From the NCBI GenBank assembly GCA_002104985.1, contig MCGO01000059.1, positions 124,001 to 188,000 on the forward strand: 64,000 nucleotides of DNA, read 5' to 3'. Origin of the DNA: Rhizoclosmatium globosum (taxonomy: Eukaryota; Chytridiomycota; Chytridiomycetes; Chytridiales; Chytriomycetaceae). The notes below the pieces were generated by a model. That model worked only from the letters and a program-made list of their open reading frames with translations, was not told the DNA's origin and ran no database searches. The position numbers and the translations under genes were made by a program. Within the stretch, counting starts at the first letter, position 1; each line of letters begins with the position of its first letter. Positions 26,401 to 38,125 of this stretch are shown here, piece after piece.

Positions 26401-29400
26401 TCACTCGTAACCGCCGCTCCTAAAAATGGAATTCGCGCGAAGTCACCGTATGAACGTATCACCAAGGTACAACCATACTACAAGTGAGTCTTTCAAACAT
26501 TCTTTATACTCAATTCTGGAGAGTAACAACTATTTACAGTTACTTCATTTCCATGGGTACGTTGGGATATACGCCAGTTGAAAAGAAACTACGGACCAAA
26601 CGCGTTGGTAGAATGATCAAAGCAGAGCCCGTTGCCTTTCTTGCATACAAGTCGCGTACTATCATGATTGTTTGGAACTATCGCCTTCAAAAGCCAGTTG
26701 AAGTATTTCACGTTCGCTGGTGCCCCACCATCTTTCTTGGAAAGACCTTTGATCCAACAGTGGTAAATCCGTTTGTCAAGGCCCATGCTGATGCCATGCA
26801 GACATCAATGCCAGTGACTCCGGTTGAAGATGAAGTTTTCGACTACTTCATTGACATACCAGATGATGGTTTCAAGGTACCTGAAGCACTTGTTGACTCC
26901 GAATCTGACACTCCAGAGTCTGGTTGGGACACTGATGCTACTACACTTTCCAAGTCTGAGATGACATATAAAGGTGACGTTGAGGCAGTTTCTTTGGAAG
27001 ATGAAGGTGAATAGCCGTACACTATCATAAATCCTTCAAATTCTTATTTAACAATCATACAAATCTTTAGATGATACTATCATGACTGACGATGAGGCAA
27101 GTCTTGAAAAGCTATTCTCTAAAGTCCAGCCTGTTGGCGAATCTATGGCCCATGGTTAGTATTCCTCAATACGCCAAGCAAAATGTAACATTCTTTATGT
27201 TTTCCTATAGATTCTGCTGACAGTACCAGCCCATTATTTTCGGGACCTTTAATCGATGGCCCTCGCCTTGCCAGAGAACGTGAGGATATTTCTCGTCTCC
27301 TCCAAGAGCCTGGTCGAAGCCTGCGAAAGCGACCACGTAGCCGCGAGTCTTCAAGTGAACCTCCACAAAAGCCACGTCGTCTCCGAGCAAAGGTTTCCAA
27401 GTCGTCTATTTCCTTGGTACCAGTGATTTAGATGAATTCATATCTTATATGCAACACCTTTTCAAGGAAGGTCAAGTCCTTATGTCAGACTCAGATTCAG
27501 CATCTGACTCTGAAGCCTCAAGCCCTGGCACCAAACCTGCTAAGTCCAACGATGAAGCAGAGCCAGCAACCCTATCTGATCCAGACTTTGAAGCTGCATT
27601 GAGCCGCCGCGCACTCGAAGCTATAACTACTGTGGTTCGTGCAAGTACTACATACATTAGGCTTCAACACCGAGTTGAACGTGCTGCCAAATCAACTGGC
27701 AAGAAATTCAGTAAACTCCGCCGCCGCGCCGAACATGCTCGTGTCGAAATGGATAGCTTTATGAGTTCCCAGATGGAAGAGTTGGAGAAAGAAAGATCTC
27801 GCATCAACGCTGCCCGCCGACCAGAACTTCACTTTGATTGGTCCAAGGCTGCTCCCTCTGATGTACCAACTGAACGTATTCATGTTTCCAATGCTCCACC
27901 TGTTCCTAAGTCAGTTCGTGAAGCTATGGAAGGACGCTTTGCTGCTTACTTTCAACGTGCAATGCTTTGTGAAATTGAGAGTCTAATGAACCGCGAAGTT
28001 TACACCACTTCTCTTTTGCCTGAAGGTCGCAAACCCATCAAATCAAAGTGGGTTTACGCATACAAGACTGATCCTGAAGGATTCATCACTCGCTTCAAAG
28101 CTCGTCTTGTTGCAGTCGGCTGTGGTCAAACCCCTTATGATGACTTTGACGAAACTCATTCGCCAACAGTCAAGATCAAGGCAATCCGTGTTCTCATCGC
28201 GTTAAGCGCCGCATTTAACCTCAACATTTCGCAACTTGATATCAAGACTGCATTTTTGTATGGTGACTTGGACCATCCAAACTACATGCATCTTCCCCCA
28301 GGGTTCACTGAAAAAGACTCTGAAGGTAGACCTCTCTTTGCCGAGCTCAAGAAAGCACTCTATGGTCTTCGCCAAGCTGGACGCCAATGGTATAAGAGAC
28401 TACGCGATTTCTTTGTGAAAATTGGTTTCCAACAGTTGAAAACTGATTCCTGTGTCTTCATGAAGATTGATCCAACTACTGGTCAACTTGTCATCATTCT
28501 ATTCTATGTTGATGATATCCTCATTGCTTGTAAGGACCAAGCTGTGATTGACCAAATCAAGGAGCTTATTAAGTCTGAGTTTGAGATTTCTGACCTTGGC
28601 CAAGCCAAATGGATTCTCAAGATCCAAGTTGAACGCACCAAAGCGGGAATATGGATAGGACAACCTCAATATGCTCATGCTCTGCTGAAAGAATACGATA
28701 TTTGGGATCTGGACTCCAACAATTGGGCCGATACTCCAATGGCCACCACTTGGAATCATGACCCAAGTAGCCCTCCCGTTTCTGCAGAAGGACAACGCAA
28801 ATACTGTTCAATTATTGCCAAGTTGATTTATTTGAGTTGTATGACCAGACCAGACCTCATATGCGCTGTGAACACTCTGGCTCAGTTTCAACGTTCCTCC
28901 ACCACTCAGCATGATTATGATGCGCTGATTCGAGTTCTACGCTATCTTCGTAGAACTTATGATTGGGGAATTCTTTTCAAGGCAAGTGCTTCTGGTGACC
29001 TCACTGTCTACTCTTCTGAAGAGTCTCGAGTAAGGACTGACCGACCACTTGATATGGAACTGCCAGAAGGATTGGCTCCACATGCTGCTGCTGATTCAAG
29101 TTTTGCACAAGAGACTGATCGTAAGTCTCGCTCTGCGTATGTGATGATGGCTTTCGGAGGTCCAGTTGCCTGGTACTCCAAGAAGCAGTCAACTACTGCT
29201 TTGTCTTCTACTGAATCCGAGCTCTATGCCCTCGTTGAAGCAGTTAAAGAAGCTCTTTGGATGCGTCTATTCTTGCAAGAACTTGGTTTCAAGTTGCCTG
29301 GTTCTACAGTAATTGATCAAGACAATCAGTCTACAATTGCTATTGCATCCAACCCCATCAACCATGCCCGTGTTAAACACATGGAGGTCAAGGCTCATTT

Positions 29401-29605
29401 TGTACGTGAACATATTGAAAACAGCAATGTTTCTCTGGTTTACTGCCCCACTGAGTTGATGGTTGCTGATGTACTTACTAAGGCTCTGCCTGCTCCCCAA
29501 CACTACAGGTTATGTGGTATGATGGGAATGTGTAAGTTATCTGATGTTGACCCTGATTATAAGTTTAAAGCACTTAGAGTCAGATACACAAGGTTTAGTG
29601 ATTAA
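23470..29605 (+). CDS. copia gag-pol polyprotein, interrupted by five introns
   Basis: Six exons: 23470-24039, 24129-24542, 24601-26483, 26540-27006, 27071-27154, 27211-29605. Start chosen at MTGSSKSTVNTTD (23470); 23425 is an alternative. Gag is in exons 1-3, with a C-x2-H...H-x3-HC cluster near 24690-24750 that may bind zinc. Protease: IDSGAS (about 25390). Integrase: WHQVLAHCN..CPAC zinc finger and D..D..E residues (YEDLYP, GGDRGE, VERPL), lacking the usual Asn-Gly before Glu. RT: FKARLVAVG, LDIKTAFLYG, YVDD at 28505-28516. RNase H: STESELYALVEA and ADVLTKALP. Without splicing each intron brings a stop or frame change. One further one-base break lies between 27393 and 27425. Total about 1,937 codons. 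Confidence 0.9.
24040..24128 (+). other. retrotransposon intron 1 (89 nt)
   Basis: GTGAGT donor, GACTAAT branch-like site, TATAG acceptor; phase 0. Unspliced, the gag frame stops within the intron (TTTGTAA). Joins RVG to MNFTTFLNN. Confidence 0.85.
24543..24600 (+). other. retrotransposon intron 2 (58 nt)
   Basis: GTAAGT donor, TAACTAAC branch site 13 nt or so before the CCATAG acceptor; phase 0. Joins IRANA to GRTESSPT. The element matches the consensus of host introns. Confidence 0.85.
26484..26539 (+). other. retrotransposon intron 3 (56 nt)
   Basis: GTGAGT..TTTACAG, phase 2; splits an Asn codon in the integrase C-terminal region. The joined frame reads PYYNYFISMGTLGY, matching the copia integrase pattern in which a Pro/Tyr-rich segment precedes an LR-FG-type motif. 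Confidence 0.85.
27007..27070 (+). other. retrotransposon intron 4 (64 nt)
   Basis: GTGAAT donor, TTTAAC branch-like site, CTTTAG acceptor; phase 1. Read through, the frame stops at once (GGTGAATAG). Joins EDED to DTIMTDDEA. Confidence 0.75.
27155..27210 (+). other. retrotransposon intron 5 (56 nt)
   Basis: GTTAGT donor, CCTATAG acceptor, phase 1; joins SMAH to DSADSTSP. The flanked exon (27071-27154) is only 84 nt. Confidence 0.75.
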
Positions 29606-29708
29606 ATAAACATTTATGAAGTTCAATTCTTCAAGCTCGCACTCTATTCTGGTGAATTAAATGTTTAGCCTTATGCTTGTAAAAAGCTTCTGTGTCTCCA
29701 GTATAGTC

Positions 29709-29834
29709 TCGTCACAGGGGGGACGCGTGTCACGCGCGTGCCGGCACCTCTGGGCTTATTATACGCACTCAATCTAGTCCGACACTCTTATCACTTCACA
29801 CGTGACTGCAACCTACCCTGTCGTCACAGGGGGG
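29709..29834 (+). repeat. duplicated polypurine tract TCGTCACAGGGGGG
   Basis: The 14-mer ends at 29834, directly before the right LTR, as expected for the plus-strand primer. An identical 14-mer lies at 29709-29722, 112 nt upstream, followed by a palindrome CACGCGCGTG (29731-29740) instead of LTR. Confidence 0.8.
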
Positions 29835-30132
29835 TGTTACGACGGAGAAGTCTTCTCCGAGTGATCTGTCGACAGGTTAGTCCGCACCCACTCCCTCACC
29901 ATTCCACTACAGAACCGACTAACTTACCCAAGCAGGAGGTACGTAGTTGGAAGTGTGATAAGCGACATCAAGGTGAGCGTGTCGGGGTTGCGTGGAGATT
30001 CCGGACCGGGACTGAACGGAATCCGCTTCCGACCACTCCCGTCCGTCCGTGGATTGCACACGTGATCCCGGTTCTTCGCTTTTTCACAACAAACACTTCC
30101 AGTGCCTGCCACACAAGTCGCCCGTCCTAACA
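29835..30132 (+). repeat. right LTR
   Basis: 298 bp, same as 23158-23455 by eye, beginning TGTTACGACGG and ending CCTAACA, followed by the target duplication CTCCC at 30133-30137. Confidence 0.97.
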
Positions 30133-32320
30133 CTCCCAGACCAGCATCCCAAGCCTTTTCCAAGTGGTATACTTCGATATCCCAAGCATCCCAGAAAATT
30201 GGAATGTCTTCAAAGAGTTTGAATACGTTTCCAAGTTGATCGGGAGCAATCGCTTCATGGCTGTCGTAGTATTAGTAGACTGTTTTAAATAGACCAACTA
30301 AGAGCATGAGCGGAAACTCACTCTGATTCTCTTTCGTAAAGAGAAACAAGACGTCCATGCTTATCAAATTTGGCTCGAATGAAGTTGTTCTCGATTTGGA
30401 AGCCAGGCCCTTCAACAACTGCGACAATATTTAAATCGAAGCGTTTCAACGGCTGAATCATACTAACCGCTAACAAAGCCATCAGCATTCGTTTGAGTTG
30501 TAGGAACCGTAATTTGCTTCACTGAAAAAATATTACTATCACAAAACGTATCATATTAAATTCACCTGTGACAGGCACGAAACCAGCTGGCTTGTTTCCA
30601 AGAGCAAACGTTTGAATCGACCCCGATCCAGCGTTGTCCACTGATTTGGTTGTCAGAGTCCGAAACATAAAATTAAACAACCGCACCGTAGACAAGCGCA
30701 TGGCCGCTTGAGCCGAATTGCTGCCAAGTAGAAGCGCCATACAATTGAGCTCCTGGAGTGAGTTCTGAAAGGTTCACTTCAACAAGAGTCGCGTCAATTG
30801 GCCAACTTGTGGTGTTGACAATAGCGACGGCTGCAATTACTCGTCAGTGTATCAATAACGCCAATGATAGAAACATACCTTGACTTGTAGCCTTCTCTTT
30901 TCCAGCCATAGATCCCAACAGAGCCTTCAAAGCATCAGCCTTCAACTTGTTTCCACTCTTCTCAATATCTTTGTAGAACGCAGCAGCGTCATCGTACACC
31001 ATCTTGATTGAAGAACCAGGCAAAACGTCATGGAACTGGTTCAACAAAACAAGCTTCCACAAGCGGTCAAGTTCGGCTTTCGGATACGTGAAACTAGAGC
31101 TGTTCTTGTGCGGGTTCGCGAGTGCCAATGTCGACAAGAATTCGACTTCACGAAGGAGGATTTCAGACTTTCGGTTGCCTTTCTTGATAAGACCGTGGGA
31201 TGTGTACTTCAAAACGAATGGGTCAAAAAGTTTGTTCACCAACAACAAAAAACTCACTGTTCCTCGGTGAAGCTCAAAATACAATTCTCCTTTCCACCGA
31301 ACTAAATCGTGACTTGTAGCATCAAGCTCCTTGTAAAACTCCCCTGGATCACAGTTTTGGACTTGAGCTGGCAAACCTTCCACGTTACTCAAAATTTCTA
31401 GACGTTTGATCATAGTGGCCAATGGACCACCTCCGCCATCTCCATTTCCGTACAAGAAGATTGATTTGCTTGAGTACGCTTTGTCTTTGTTGTTGTGGAC
31501 ACTGGTTTATTATATGTTAGCAACACATACGATGAAAAAGCTTTACTTGTTACCTTCGAACGATTTCACCAACGTTGCATTGTCCGATATAAGTATCAGA
31601 AGGTGCAAAGTGGGTGAGAATTTCGGTATTGTCGAGACTGAAACGAAAACAGTGAGATATTCCACCAATTACTAAAGTTTATATTACCCAGCCCATTTGA
31701 ATGTAGTATGAGGGAACTTGTTGATGTTGTTCCAGCTGATCTTCTGAGTGAAGAAGTATTTCATTCCTTCAAAAATAACATTTAGCATCCAATTTTATGC
31801 ATCAATCAACTTACCAGCTGAATTCGAAATCTGAGGCAATTGAGCAGAGTAGCCGAAGGTATCTAAATTCCAAAAATTAGTCAGGAACGAACTGTTACGT
31901 GGAGAAAGCCGACCTGGCAACCAAAACACAGTGCAACGCTTTCCAAAACGACTTTCAAAGAATCTTTGCCTAATTTTAATAATTAGAACCGAACTTCGCT
32001 TTAATTCGAGTACGTACCCGTAAAGAAACTGTCTGCACAAAGCTTCACCACTCGGCATGTTACAGTCCATCTCAACCCAAGTTCCACCAACCGGAAGAAA
32101 CTGACCCTTCTTCGAGAACTCTTGCATTTCTTTGAAAAGAGCGGGATAAAGCTGTTCAACCCATTCAAATTGCTGTGCTTGCGAAGCAGTAAATGTGAAC
32201 TTTGGATTCGACTTCATAAAATTGATTTGACGCGACCAAGAACGAGCAGCCTTGCGCTTAGTTTCATCGAATGGCTGAAATAGAGGTTAATAAACGATTA
32301 AGACGATAGAGTGATCATAC

Positions 32321-32331
32321 CCATAACCAGG
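32321..32331 (-). other. 11-nt microexon of alpha-mannosidase copy 1
   Basis: Sense CCTGGTTATGG flanked by AG (32333-32332) and GTATGA (32320-32315). It supplies WLW of the GH38 motif HID-TAWLWP; neighbours join as DT-A-WLW-PFDETKR. The same arrangement occurs in copies 2 and 3. Confidence 0.85.
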
Positions 32332-33637
32332 CTGGTTGCGTCAATGGGGAAAAGTAGATTTAAGTGACAGTAAAGAGCAGTGATTCCACTCACCAGTATC
32401 GATATGGCAGTTTCCAACAGCATAAATCTGGTGAAGTGAACGACCTGTTGACTTACGGTCTTCAAAGAACTTGACGGCAATTGCGTGAGCTTCCTTCAAG
32501 GCTCTATTTTTTGAAAGTCAGCCCTATGCTCGCAATATTCGATTAAGTATTACTCATCGTTTCTCAAGCGAAACGCGTTGATGATGCTGTCGGCGTGATA
32601 CAATGCATCAGCGTTGATTTGCCATTCTTGTGGAGTATCCTTCACAATCTCTGTCATCAGCTTAAAGTAAGTCATGAGCTCGTAACCATATTTGTTGCGG
32701 ACTGAGATATCAGCCATTTTCAAGCGGTAGTTAATGTTCATGTCTCGGAACGGACTTGCGGCACCAGCAATACCGCCCCGCCCAAGACAGGCCATTTCGA
32801 GGTAGAATTCAAATCGCTGTTTTAAATACTTATTTAGCTCCAAAGAAGAAACACTTATTTCGACATACATCTCCTGTTTTCGCATTCTTGGTCAACAAAT
32901 AGTCAACGTGACGATCGTCCTCGTTTCCGCCAGTCAATCCAGTCAGTGGTTCTCCCTTCACAGACCAAACCATAACTTCATTCGCAGCATCAAATTCAAA
33001 GAGAACTTCTTCACCGGCAAACTCAGCAGGAATCAAAATATCCACCTTATTGCCACCGGGTTAAACCTTAATGTGAGATACAATGCTAATTACCTTGAAC
33101 CAGAAGGTAGCAAGAGCTGAAGGCAAAATGTAATAAGAATAAGAATAACGGTGGCACACGGAACTAAGCATCGACTTACTCGGCCCAAACCATTCGCCAA
33201 CCTTTGTCGGTTTATATTCCCCCTTCATCGCCTCTTCAAATGAAATGCGTTTGAGATCCGGAACTGGAAACACTTTGAGCGTAACTGCATTTCCACTTCG
33301 TTTCTTCCAAAGAGCCGAATTGAGATTCACATCTTCAAATTGGCCTCGTTGGACAAACTTGTTGAATCGCTCAATTGTAATATCCCGGTGCTTCTGGAGC
33401 GTGTTGAGATTGTTGCTCAGGGGCTGCTTGGTAGTCCCAAAGTGTTGCATTTGGAATGGGAAATTATTGTGCAGAATTTCCCTTGGAATTACCCAGAATT
33501 ATTCAGAATTATAGAAGAAAAAATCCCGCGTGAGAACAGGGACGCTTACTTAATTTATGAGGCAAATACCAAGTGAACGAAACACCATCTTTATATAACC
33601 TTCTCGTTCAATGCAAAAAACATACTTCGATCAAGTT

Positions 33638-36600
33638 TTACTTGGGGCTAACCAGTAAGCGAACAGATACAATCTGGAATGGCTTGAAAGGAATGACAAG
33701 AGTACGCCCTTCCTCAACAGTAACAGAGTCCTCCAAATCTTCCAAAATATTACAGAAATTCGCTTCTACAATATTGAACAAGCTACAGAAATCGGTTAGT
33801 ATCGCCGAAAGACGAGGAGAGTGGACTCACGTTTCAACTCTGGCCACACCACGACCTCCATAGGATTCATAGAACCTCAAGATAATGTCAACTTTTCCTT
33901 TTCCTTCAGCGACGCGAGAATCTTCAGCAACTTTGACTGTGTCCAGTACAAAATTGGCTGCACTACTAACGAAAAACTGTTTTTCAACCAAGTTCTCAGG
34001 ATCCACCAAAAGAGGGCTGTTCTCAGTTCATGAGTCGAGAGAAGATAAACCCAGCGTATACTCAACTGGACAATCGGTTTTTCGTTATACTGGTACGCTT
34101 TCTTTACAACGTCGCTCTGGAGGAACGAACCTTTGTGGGGATACAATGCAAATCTGAACTGATGAATTTCCATGTCGGTGGTGTCGTCAGGTCCTTTGGG
34201 CGAACGAAGGAGTGACATTCGCATTACACCGCCTTTTGTAGAGTATCCGTACTTGCTATCGTTCAACAGGGCAACACCGAAGCCGTATTCCGACAAATCT
34301 GCATATCGATGACCGCAAACTTCAAAGCGAGCGAGATCCCTTTTCCCAATGTATTAGGTTTACGAAATCAGAATGACGTAGACTTACCAACTTGTGTTAT
34401 AATGTGTGGGTCTTTGAATATAACCAAATTGCGTTTCGTACGTTGCATAATCGCAATTGACATTGAGAGGAAACTCAACTTTCTGCTCAGAGTGTGAGGA
34501 ACTCCAAAATTTCACCACGAACATACCAAACAAATACGGTTCTCGCGCCAGTCAACCTTATTCTCAAACTCGATCAACCCGTCAGCCGCAGTAATGATAA
34601 TTCTTTGCTCCAGCCAACTCAATTCAGTCAGTGGATGTTTCACAAACAAAACGACACGAAGTGGCCCAGCTTCTTCGATAGTAGCCAATCCAAGGTCAGC
34701 GTCCCAGCCTTTCTCCAAATGATACGCTTCAATGTCCCAGGCATCAAAGTAAATTGGAATGTCTTCAAACAACTTGAATACATTTCCGAGCTGATCAGGG
34801 GCAATGGCTTCATGCCTGAAAATTGTTAAAAATCACACACTGCGTTCAAATGGTGCCTACTTTGTGCTTTTCTCTAGTAGAGACACAAGACGTCCGTGTT
34901 TGTCGAACTTGGCGATTATAAAGTTGTTTTCAACTTCAAAGCCAGTGTCCTCATCAACTGAGATGATGGTCAGTAATGACAAACGTCCATCGCTGCTTAC
35001 CATTTACGAAATCATCTGCATTAGTCTGACTTGAAGGAAGAATAATTTGCTGGACTATAATGGAGAAATGTAAACAACCACAGCCCGTACAAACACCATT
35101 CAAACCTTTAATTGGGACGAAATTCGAAGGCTTATTTCCGAAAGTAAACGTCTGAATTGATCCAGCGCCAAGATTGTCGACTTAAGATTTCGTCAGACTT
35201 TATCATCCAACAAAACGTCAAACCATAAACTAAAGCATGTCCGCGCTTCGACAATTGTTGCCAAGTGAAATCTCCATGCAGTTTGACACCAGCAGAGAGT
35301 TGAGTCAAATCAACTTCCACAAGTGTCGCGTCGATGGGCCAACTTGTGGTATTGATGATTGCAACAGCTGTGCAATGTTCATTAAAGGAATCCCAACAAA
35401 CCAACACATACCCTGACGCAAAGTTTTGTTTGCACTCGAAAAGTGGCCCATCAACGCTTGAAGTGCCTTTTCCTTCAGTTTCTCACCCGTCAAAGTCACA
35501 TCCTCATAAAAGCGAATCACATCGTCGTAAACCAGTTTCAGCGAGGAGCCAGGAAGGACATCATGGAACTGATTCAATAACACTAGCTTCCAAATACGTT
35601 CTAACTCAGCAGAAGGATAAACAAAGCCAGGAGCTTGATTATGTGGGTTTGCAAGTGCCAGCGTCGACAGGAATTCCACTTCTCGAAGGAGGATTTCACA
35701 TTTACGATTATATTTTTTGACTAAGCCGTGAGATGTGTACTGAATGATTGACGTTTTAGATGTTGTGCGGAAATACCCATTCCCTTACAGTTCCGCGATG
35801 AAACTCGAGATACAATTCTCCTTTCCATCGATTCAAATCACGGCTTGTGGCGTCCAATTCTTCGAAGAAACGAGCTGGGTCACAGTTTTGAATTGTCGCA
35901 GGCATTCCTTCAAGGTTTCCCAAATGTTCCAAGCGCTCAATCATTGGGTACAAAGGACCGCCTCCTCCATCTCCATTTCCGTAAGAGTACATGGATTTGT
36001 TGCTGTAGGCTTTGTCTTTGTAGTTGTGGACACTTTGGAATGCAGGGTGAGTCCCGGCAGTTGAGAAAATGTGTGAATAGGTACCTCTTCAGCAAATCGA
36101 CAACTGTACACTGTCCACCATACGTGTCTGCAGGAGGAAAATGGCACAGGACCTCCGTGTTGTCCAAACTGGGAGCATCGATCAATAATGGAGTCAAATG
36201 AATGCTTCGAATTTACCCCGCCCACTTGAAGGTGTTATGAGGAAATTTGTTGATGTTATTCCAGCTGATTTTTTGGGTGAAGAAGTATTTCATTCCTTCA
36301 AAGAATTAGGACAACTCTCCAAAGCCATACGACCTACCCGCTGAACTGGATATTTGAGGAAGTTGAGATGAGTATCCGAACGTATCTAGTTCATTTTGAG
36401 ATGAGCAACTGTGCGACCCGACAAGAGATTTCACCTGGAAGCCAGAAAACAGTACATCTCTTTCCAAAGCGGCTCTCGAAGTATCTCTGCCTAATTTTGG
36501 TCTTAATATTTGAAATGAAAATTAGAGAGTTATATCATACCCAAAAAGAAACTGTCGGCACAAGGACTCTCCACTTGTGAGGTTGCAGTCCATCTCAACC

Positions 36601-37983
36601 CAAGTTCCACCAACGGGAAGGAACTGTCCCTTCTTTTCAAATTCTTGAATATCTTTGAATATCGTTGGATACAGTTCCTCAACCCATGCATACTGCTGAG
36701 CCTGAGAGGCGGTGAAGGTGAATTTCGGGTTCAACTTCATAAACGTAATTTGACGTGACCAAGACCTCCCAGCCTTGCGTTTTGTTTCATCATATGGCTA
36801 ATGGGGAAGAAGAGATAAATCCAAAATTCGATGATGAAATATGTTCATACCCAAAGCCATGCTAAGTGAAGCAGATTCGTGAGTGATGTGGGAAAGGATT
36901 ATAACTGATTTGACTTACCGGTGTCAATATGACAGTGACCGACTGCATAAATTTGATGAAGAGAGCGACCCTCCTTTTGATGATCGCGGAAGAATTTGGC
37001 TGCGATGTCATGAGCTTCCTTTAATGCCCTAATTTCTAATTCAAAAGGACGCAACGTATTGTTTACACATACCTTTCATCGTTTACTCTAAACGCGTTGA
37101 TAACCTTATCAGCATAGTAAAGTGCATCCCCGTTCAGCTGCCATTCCTGGGGGGTGTCCTTAACCAACATAATCATGAGCTTAAAATACGTCATTAAATC
37201 GTATCCAAGCTTATTTCGAACGGTGATGTCTGCAATGTCCAAACGGAAATTGACATCCGGGTTTGGATGTGGTGAATCAGGGCCAGATAGACCATCTCGG
37301 TCATTACATGCCATTTCGAGGTAGAATTCAAATATCTGATGAGTGTTTAGTTTAGCGTTATTGCTAAGCGCCGAGTAAGATACCTCTCCAGCAACGGCCT
37401 TCTCCGTCAACAGGTAATCCACGTGTCTTCCTTCGCCGCCACCACCGGTTCCAGTCAATCCAGTTATTGGAATTCCCCCCGTTGACCAGACCATGACTTC
37501 GTTGCTACAGTCGAATTCAAAGCGGACCTCTTCGCCCTCAAAGTCAGGTGGAATCACCACAGCCACCTGGCAGGAAACACACTTAGTTGCTGCGTCTTTT
37601 AACACCGATTACGATATACCTTGAACCAAAAGGTGGCAAGGACTGCATTATTATAAACCAGGCATTAGTGTTAAGTCCAAGGTGGAGGGGGACAAAGCAT
37701 CGATCGACTTACTCGGCCCAAACCATTCGCCAACCTTTGTCGCTTTATATTCCCCCTTCATCGCCTCTTCAAATGAAATGCGTTTGAGATCCGGAACTGG
37801 AAACACTTTGAGCGTAACTGCATTTCCACTTCGTTTCTTCCAAAGAGCCGAATTGAGATTCACATCTTCAAATTGGCCTCGTTGGACAAACTTGTTGAAT
37901 CGCTCAATTGTAATATCCCGGTGCTTCTGGAGCGTGTTGAGATTGTTGCTCAGGGGCTGCTTGGTAGTCCCAAAGCGTTGCAT
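33638..37983 (-). CDS. AMS1: AMS1-type GH38 alpha-mannosidase, copy 2
   Basis: Same class as copy 1. Start [14 protein letters not shown] (37983); key segments [22 protein letters not shown], the microexon at 36851-36861 (WLW) and a C-terminus [18 protein letters not shown] ending at 33638. Many introns of 50-80 nt. The first exon is almost identical in DNA to that of copy 1 (37711-38000 versus 33181-33470; two differences seen, Pro/Ala and His/Arg), whereas the next exons are clearly diverged (for example [14 protein letters not shown] versus VDILIPAEFAGEEV). No insertion seen. The product should hydrolyse terminal alpha-mannose residues in vacuole or cytosol; no signal peptide is visible. 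Confidence 0.92.
36851..36861 (-). other. 11-nt microexon of alpha-mannosidase copy 2
   Basis: Sense CATGGCTTTGG between AG (36863-36862) and GTATGA (36850-36845). Encodes the WLW core between HIDT and PYDETKR; equivalent to 32321-32331 and 43887-43897. Confidence 0.85.
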
Positions 37984-38125
37984 TTGGAATGGGAAATTAT
38001 TGTTGGTGAATTCAGAATAATAATAAATAGATGTACTCAAACAAGATTCAGATTCACTATTCTTTATTTCTATTTGTAAATAAAATGGATTTAGGAGTAT
38101 ACCCGATCTAATGCAGAAGAGATTT

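Larger units (their letters stand above)
23158..30132 (+). mobile_element. complete Ty1/copia LTR retrotransposon, 6,975 bp
   Basis: Bounded by two 298-bp direct LTRs (TGTTACGACGG...CGTCCTAACA, TG..CA ends) and a perfect 5-bp target duplication CTCCC (23153-23157 and 30133-30137). Domain order on the plus strand is gag, aspartic protease, integrase, reverse transcriptase, RNase H, i.e. integrase before RT, which defines Ty1/copia. The LTRs look identical over their full length, so insertion is recent. It lies antisense to the alpha-mannosidase gene it interrupts. A G-rich polypurine tract ends directly at the right LTR. No convincing tRNA-complementary primer site was found right after the left LTR (CAACTACGCCG...). 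Confidence 0.97.
22087..33450 (-). pseudogene. AMS1: AMS1-type GH38 alpha-mannosidase, copy 1, split by a copia retrotransposon
   Basis: Starts [19 protein letters not shown] (33450), followed by [40 protein letters not shown] (catalytic Asp region), the metal-site motif HID-TAWLWP assembled over three exons, and [11 protein letters not shown]. These are hallmarks of the AMS1/MAN2C1 class, which trims free or vacuolar mannose oligosaccharides. About 15 or more short introns. The 3' exons (WDAGLG | [14 protein letters not shown]) are separated by the element at 23158-30132, whose target duplication GGGAG/CTCCC lies inside the coding exon. The last exons run to a TAA/TGA at 22087 (IPFAPFQIVTVRLLIGPN). 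The gene is therefore structurally inactivated unless the element is excised. The two paralogues downstream in the array (33638-37983 and 40664-45044) lack the insertion. Confidence 0.93.

Noticed and set aside
27393..27431. A sixth retrotransposon intron (GTTTCC..TTTAG, 39 nt)
   Set aside because: Its length is a multiple of three, so removal would not restore the RT frame, and the donor is poor.
27393..27449. Programmed -1 ribosomal frameshift in the retrotransposon
   Set aside because: The direction fits, but the site lies between integrase and RT, no slippery heptamer is evident, and identical one-base losses occur in many host genes.
29738..30163. Short frames on both strands in the right LTR
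   Set aside because: They recur identically in the left LTR and reflect LTR sequence, not protein.
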